The notes beneath the pieces were generated by a model that saw only the letters and a program-made list of their open reading frames with translations, did no database searches and was not told the DNA's origin. 9,870 nucleotides of DNA. It comes from Chloroflexota bacterium (GTDB lineage Bacteria; Chloroflexota; Anaerolineae; UBA3071). A program made the position numbers and the translations under genes. Below, piece by piece: positions 6,854-9,870 of this stretch. The stretch covers positions 1 through 9,870 of the forward strand of contig JACNHM010000620.1 in the NCBI GenBank assembly GCA_014383605.1. Reading direction: 5' to 3'. The first letter of the stretch is position 1. The number at the start of each line of letters is the position of its first letter.

Positions 6854-6973
6854 CTAAAGCGCCGGCCACTTGCTGGCCACGAGCGCCGCTAGCTGGCTGC
6901 GCTGTGGTTCGAAGGCCGGATCATCGTAGAGTGGCGTGCAACGTGCCAACTCGGCCTGGGCCGCCACCAACAT
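6854..6973 (-). CDS. Small hypothetical ORF, 39 codons
   Basis: A short frame starting MLVAAQAELARC and ending LVASKWPAL, followed by TAG. AAGGAG lies at a 6-nt spacing before the ATG at 6973 (a second ATG sits one codon earlier at 6976). It begins 24 nt after the GlpM-like gene stop on the same strand, so it could be the last gene of that unit. The composition (Trp, Tyr, Asp, alternating Ala/Leu helix) looks protein-like, reminiscent of a helical protein's tail. I recognise no family. It may be a genuine small protein or a remnant of a longer gene lost by deletion. Confidence 0.35.
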   Translation of the reverse strand: MLVAAQAELARCTPLYDDPAFEPQRSQLAALVASKWPAL

Positions 6974-6997
6974 CATCAACTCCTTGCAGAGCAGAGA

Positions 6998-7330
6998 TCA
7001 CATGCGGTTCCAGAGGACGATCAACACGATCGCGGCCACGACCCAGCAAGCGACGGCTCCCACCAGGGCCAACTCCAGCTTCAGCCTATCCACGAGCCAA
7101 TACAGCGCCGTCAGGTATGCCAGGTAGGGCAGCAGCGAGCACATCCCGAAGAGGATAGTTTCTTTCAGCTCGTGGACGGTCCGCTCGGTTCCGATCACGT
7201 AGTGCGAAATCAGCGCGAACGTGGGGAACAAGGGGACCAGGCCGGCGACGTAGTAGTTTTTCGTTCGGGACAGCAGCGAGATGATCACCACAACCGCCGC
7301 CCCGGCGAGCGCTCTGATGAACAGTTTCAT
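6998..7330 (-). CDS. glpM: GlpM family inner-membrane protein
   Basis: A 110-residue hydrophobic protein with four predicted membrane spans, at about residues 4-20, 27-46, 58-80 and 86-107. The segments 'SRTKNYYVAGLVPLFPTFAL' (21-40), 'HYVIGTER' (43-50) and 'GAVACWVVAAIVLIVLWNRM' (91-110) match E. coli/Pseudomonas GlpM closely as I recall it, and the length is the same. GlpM was named from the glycerol-3-phosphate gene region and linked to alginate production in Pseudomonas; its biochemical role is not established. The start ATG follows the upstream gene's TGA by 3 nt, so the two are almost certainly co-transcribed from the promoter at 8453-8481. It is known mainly from Proteobacteria, so its presence here may reflect transfer if the host is another phylum. 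Confidence 0.85.
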   Translation of the reverse strand: MKLFIRALAGAAVVVIISLLSRTKNYYVAGLVPLFPTFALISHYVIGTERTVHELKETILFGMCSLLPYLAYLTALYWLVDRLKLELALVGAVACWVVAAIVLIVLWNRM

Positions 7331-7333
7331 GGC

Positions 7334-8428
7334 TCAGGTGATGTCCTGGACCAGTGGCAGATACAGGCGACGGATCGGGGCCCGCTGGGCCAGCACGGCA
7401 TTGGCGATGAGATCGGCCTGCGCCCGCCGCTCGGCGGGGTGCTGGAAGTCCCACTGGTGCACAAACGTGTACAGCGTCTCGCTCAGCGTGGGCGAACCAC
7501 TGATACCGGTCAGCGCTGTGTCCATAGCGAGCGGAAAATACGCCCCTTCGCCTTGCCGGCTGCGGGCCGTCAGCTCAGTGTAAATGTGTTGAATGGCCGC
7601 GTCTGTGCGTAGCGAATCGGTGTAGGTGTAGAACTCGCGGCCGTGAACGTCGTCGGGCTGGGGGTTGAGGGGATTGTAGTTGCACGGCGGGTGTCCGGTC
7701 AGCGTATGGGTGGCCCAGGGCATCCCCAGGCTGTCCATGTGAGCGATGCATTCCCGGTGCGAATAGTAATCGGCCAGGGAGTGCAGGTAGGTGGCGAAGG
7801 CCTGCAACGACCCGGCCTGGATGCCCGTGGTGATCACGGCTGTGCGGGTGTAAAGGCAAGATGCCTGCATCACGGTGAACTCGGCCGGCCCGCCCCAGGC
7901 ATAGGCTTCGTAGGCGGTCAGCGTGTCCGTCAGGCCCCACCCCCAGTCGTGGAGTGCGCCCAGATCCCGCTCGTTGTCCTGCGGAAAGTGGAAGAAGGGC
8001 GAATACGGCCCGAACCGTGAGGTCACGCAATGATCCTGGTCTTTCACGCTGCTCCACAGCGGCCAGATCACGTTCGAATGGGGTTTCAGGCCGCAAACGA
8101 TGTTGGGGTTGGGCGCGGGATAGAACGCCCCGCCCGTGCAATTGGTGTACGAGATCGCCTCACCCGGCCCGATTTGCTCCGAGTCAACCAGTTGGTTCCA
8201 GATGTGCAGCGTGATGCTGTCGGTGATGGAGAAACCGGCGGCCAGAGCCAGTGAGTAGGTCAGGTCGTTGTGGATCGTACTGATTTCTTCCCATTCTTCA
8301 CCTGTCTGGCCGGTGTATGGATCACGGAAGTGCAGGGGCTCCTCGGCGAAGGCCGCGACCAGACTGGCGGCGGCGAGCAGGGGCAATGCGATGGCGATAG
8401 CTAGCTGCACGTAACGGTTGGGCTTCAC
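7334..8428 (-). CDS. Secreted histidine-rich protein, zinc-dependent phospholipase C-like (putative)
   Basis: A 364-residue exported protein. The N-terminus has a signal peptide (KPNR, then a hydrophobic run to AAFA, cleavage probably before EEPLHF at 29). The start is a GTG at 8428, chosen for its AGGAGG at 8437-8442 with 8-nt spacing; the open frame further upstream is antisense to the permease gene. The mature part is mostly helical and His/Asp-rich: 'IHNDLTYSLALAAGF' (52-66), 'ALHDWGWGLT' (158-167) and 'YLHSLADYYSHRECIAH' (214-230). The H216-x3-D220-x3-H224 pattern with nearby H230 recalls the zinc sites of phospholipase C/S1-P1-nuclease-type folds. The end 'RRLYLPLVQDIT' carries the YLPLV signature I associate with exported Chloroflexota proteins. 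The gene itself is secure. The enzyme class is an inference. Confidence 0.82.
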   Translation of the reverse strand: MKPNRYVQLAIAIALPLLAAASLVAAFAEEPLHFRDPYTGQTGEEWEEISTIHNDLTYSLALAAGFSITDSITLHIWNQLVDSEQIGPGEAISYTNCTGGAFYPAPNPNIVCGLKPHSNVIWPLWSSVKDQDHCVTSRFGPYSPFFHFPQDNERDLGALHDWGWGLTDTLTAYEAYAWGGPAEFTVMQASCLYTRTAVITTGIQAGSLQAFATYLHSLADYYSHRECIAHMDSLGMPWATHTLTGHPPCNYNPLNPQPDDVHGREFYTYTDSLRTDAAIQHIYTELTARSRQGEGAYFPLAMDTALTGISGSPTLSETLYTFVHQWDFQHPAERRAQADLIANAVLAQRAPIRRLYLPLVQDIT

Positions 8429-8452
8429 GGTCCATGCCTCCTCAGCGAGCAG

Positions 8453-8481
8453 AGTATAGCACAGGTCTGTGGGGAGGTCAA
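8453..8481 (-). promoter_or_regulatory. Sigma70-type promoter for the secreted-protein/glpM unit
   Basis: On the minus strand, TTGACC (8476-8481) and TATACT (8453-8458) are separated by exactly 17 bp. Transcription should begin near 8446, leaving a leader of about 18 nt that contains the AGGAGG site. A small dyad, CAAC-CGGCA-GTTG (8479-8491), overlaps the -35 box. The element is a near-copy of the promoter at 9308-9336. Confidence 0.75.
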
Positions 8482-8541
8482 CTGCCGGTTGAGGTGGGTA
8501 GTGTATCTTTCGGCGGCTGGTGGAGCCGGACGCCATATGGC

Positions 8542-9264
8542 TTATACGAAGAGCAACGCCCCTATGAGAACCAGAAAACCGTAGACGATGCGGTGGAACT
8601 GTCCTCCGGATACGCGTCTGTTGACTCTTCCGCCAACGAAGATGGCCAGCAGGATGACCGGCAGCGCGTACGCGTATAGGCGCAGCACCGTGGGCGTCCA
8701 CAGCCCCGCCAGGCCCTGGCCGATCAAGATCATCAAGCCCGTGGGCAGGAAGTAGCATTGCAGCGTGGATCTGAAACTCTCCGGCGACCATCCGCGCAGC
8801 GTGCCATAGACGACGACGGGCGGGCCGTTGGTGTTGTAGGCGCCGCCCAGGATGCCGGCCAGCAAGCCGAACACGTAGGCCAGCTTGTCGCTGCGCAGGG
8901 TTATCACCTGGGGCACGGCCAGTTTGAACAGGCCAAACCCGATGAGCACCAGGCCCAAGATGGCTTTCACGAGCGGTTCTGGCGCGTTCTTGAGGAAGAA
9001 CAGTCCCAAGGGTATGCCCATGAGGCTGGAGACGATCAGCCGCCAGGCTGCCCTGATGTCCACGCTGCGCCACTCCGTCAGCAGGATGGTCAGGGCGATG
9101 GTGGGCGCAGCAAAGGCCACCAGAGGTGTGGCGACCTGCATATCCACCATCAGGGCCAGCAGCGGCATGGCAATCAGGGCGTCGCCAAAACCCAGGGCCG
9201 AGCGTGTGAACGCCGAGAGGAAAAGGATGGCCAGGACGGGCAGGATCGGTGTTGTGCGGCTCAT
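8542..9264 (-). CDS. TauE/SafE family sulfite/organosulfonate exporter-like permease
   Basis: A 240-residue integral membrane protein with about eight hydrophobic spans. The two related halves carry 'ALGFGDALIAMPLLAL' near residue 23 and 'GILGGAYNTNGPPVVVYG' near residue 137, the paired motifs of the TauE/SafE (DUF81) family. Members export sulfite, sulfoacetate or similar anions, but many have no known substrate. The start is uncertain. ATG 9291 would add nine polar residues (MGNPSSESV) but lies only about 10 nt from the predicted transcription start. ATG 9264 leaves room for a leader and puts the first membrane span at the N-terminus, so I prefer it; neither has a strong Shine-Dalgarno sequence. 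The gene is transcribed alone or with the secreted-protein gene downstream, which has its own promoter. Confidence 0.9.
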   Translation of the reverse strand: MSRTTPILPVLAILFLSAFTRSALGFGDALIAMPLLALMVDMQVATPLVAFAAPTIALTILLTEWRSVDIRAAWRLIVSSLMGIPLGLFFLKNAPEPLVKAILGLVLIGFGLFKLAVPQVITLRSDKLAYVFGLLAGILGGAYNTNGPPVVVYGTLRGWSPESFRSTLQCYFLPTGLMILIGQGLAGLWTPTVLRLYAYALPVILLAIFVGGRVNRRVSGGQFHRIVYGFLVLIGALLFV

Positions 9265-9307
9265 AACGGACTCTGATGAAGGATTGCCCATGGATCAGGC
9301 GCTGGCA

Positions 9308-9336
9308 AGTATAACACAGGCGGGTGGGGAGGTCAA
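9308..9336 (-). promoter_or_regulatory. Sigma70-type promoter for the TauE/SafE permease
   Basis: On the minus strand, TTGACC (9331-9336) and TATACT (9308-9313) are spaced by 17 bp. The predicted start is near 9301. The block 9308-9346 matches 8453-8491 at 35 of 39 positions, including the spacer and the CAAC-CGGCA-GTTG dyad at the -35 box. Differences fall only at the base next to the -10 box and at three spacer positions. Confidence 0.75.
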
Positions 9337-9346
9337 CTGCCGGTTG

Positions 9347-9561
9347 CGGTGAGGGATGCGGTGATTGGTGCGACCTGTTCGCCCGAAACCGGAAAATCCG
9401 GGGGATGGGCAGCAGAGGTCGCCGCCGTCGCGGTGGGGTAATCGCCGCTATCGTTGCCTATGACAAGGGCTATGTGTGGTGCTCAGCATCCCCGTGACGG
9501 GAAACTATCAAGTGGGGTTCGGGAGTGGCGGCGGGGCGGGCGACCGTCCCACCGACCATAA
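9347..9561. other. Intergenic stretch without a supported gene
   Basis: About 215 bases between the permease promoter and the 66-codon gene. It holds a small hairpin, CCGGA-AAA-TCCGG (9389-9401), and G/C-rich runs around 9531-9546. Only short frames are open and none has a start with a ribosome binding site or a recognisable product. I see no RNA gene or promoter in it. Confidence 0.5.
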
Positions 9562-9762
9562 CTAGGCGAGTTTACCGGTGCCCGTTTGGGCAAGCATGTC
9601 CGACAGCTCGCGTGCGTCTTCGTCGGAGTACACGTGCACCGCGAAGCGAACCTCGCGTCCGTACTCGTCCGGCGCGAAAAACGATACGGCGCGCCCCTCG
9701 GCCATCTTGTCAACCTGTGCTTTGTAGGGGAGCAGCACAACCTCGAGCCCACCCTCAACCAT
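9562..9762 (-). CDS. Hypothetical protein, 66 residues
   Basis: The frame reads as a plausible small soluble protein: a beta-like 'EVVLLPYKAQVDKM', then 'GRAVSFFAPDEYGREVRFAV', then an acidic helix 'SDEDARELSDML' and TAG. Third codon positions are G/C-rich, as in the neighbouring genes. The start is uncertain: ATG at 9762 is used here, and a TTG at 9777 would add five residues. Neither has a clear ribosome binding site. I recognise no family. It has the same orientation as the permease gene but is more than 200 bases upstream of it, and it may follow a gene beyond the right edge. Confidence 0.5.
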   Translation of the reverse strand: MVEGGLEVVLLPYKAQVDKMAEGRAVSFFAPDEYGREVRFAVHVYSDEDARELSDMLAQTGTGKLA

Positions 9763-9779
9763 TGCCGGAGGACGCAAAA

Positions 9780-9805
9780 CGCCATCCCGGACAGCCGAGA
9801 TGGCG
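9780..9805 (-). terminator. Possible intrinsic terminator of a gene beyond the right edge
   Basis: On the minus strand, a 7-bp stem CGCCATC / GATGGCG with a 12-nt loop is followed directly by TTTT. The T-run is short and the loop is large, so termination would be weak. If real, the 66-codon gene just downstream would need its own promoter in under 20 nt, which argues for attenuation or against the call. Confidence 0.25.
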
Positions 9806-9870
9806 CATGGTTTGTGTGGGGGGAGATCGTTGACTACCGCGCCCCTATCCGGGCGAAGGTCTGCTCATCT

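Noticed and set aside
8500..8541. Terminator after the permease gene
   Set aside because: Only a 5-bp CGGCT/AGCCG stem without a T-run is present.
8429..9073. Upstream extension of the secreted-protein frame (579-codon open frame reaching 9073)
   Set aside because: It runs through the promoter at 8453-8481 and over the permease gene in another frame of the same strand. The signal peptide and AGGAGG-GTG start at 8428 define the true beginning.
9389..9401. Small CCGGA-AAA-TCCGG palindrome as part of a CRISPR or tRNA
   Set aside because: It occurs once, with no repeats at regular spacing and no cloverleaf around it.

Overview
The window is GC-rich bacterial DNA, densely packed with genes and with short intergenic gaps. 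The organism cannot be fixed from sequence alone. A Chloroflexota (Anaerolineae-like) source is my best guess. It rests on the C-terminal 'LYLPLV' signature of the secreted protein at 7334-8428, which I associate with exported Chloroflexota proteins, and on the overall mix of families. Treat it as a hypothesis.

Left half (1-5486), plus strand: a catabolic operon, entered mid-gene. In order it holds the 3' part of a nucleoside hydrolase, a SorC/DeoR-type sugar-sensing regulator, a zinc-dependent polyol dehydrogenase closest by eye to erythritol/L-threitol dehydrogenases, an FGGY sugar kinase, and a D-2-hydroxyacid dehydrogenase that overlaps the kinase by ATGA. Spacings are 25, 2, 86 and -4 nt. 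The 86-nt gap before the kinase holds a four-copy 7-bp repeat and an AT-rich dyad that could be the regulator's operator. Together these look like uptake-side processing, oxidation and phosphorylation of a polyol, a rare sugar or a nucleoside-derived sugar, under local control. The exact substrate is not visible.

Middle (5521-6973), minus strand: an MBL-fold hydrolase convergent with the operon, preceded by a YpeA-like GNAT acetyltransferase. The GNAT C-terminus is missing and is replaced, out of frame, by the tail of a TPR-type protein, so a deletion or an assembly join is fused here. Upstream lies a short spacer with two palindromic hairpins sharing one core in opposite orientations (REP/BIME-like), then a 39-codon ORF of unknown nature.

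Right part (6998-9336), minus strand: a secreted, histidine-rich zinc-phospholipase-C-like protein followed 3 nt later by a GlpM-family membrane protein, and upstream a TauE/SafE-family permease. The secreted-protein gene and the permease gene each have an excellent sigma70-type promoter (TTGACC, 17 bp, TATACT). The two promoters are near-copies of each other (35 of 39 positions), including the spacer and a small dyad at the -35 box, which suggests shared control or a dispersed promoter repeat. The last 500 bases hold a 66-codon hypothetical gene, a possible terminator and otherwise unassigned sequence.
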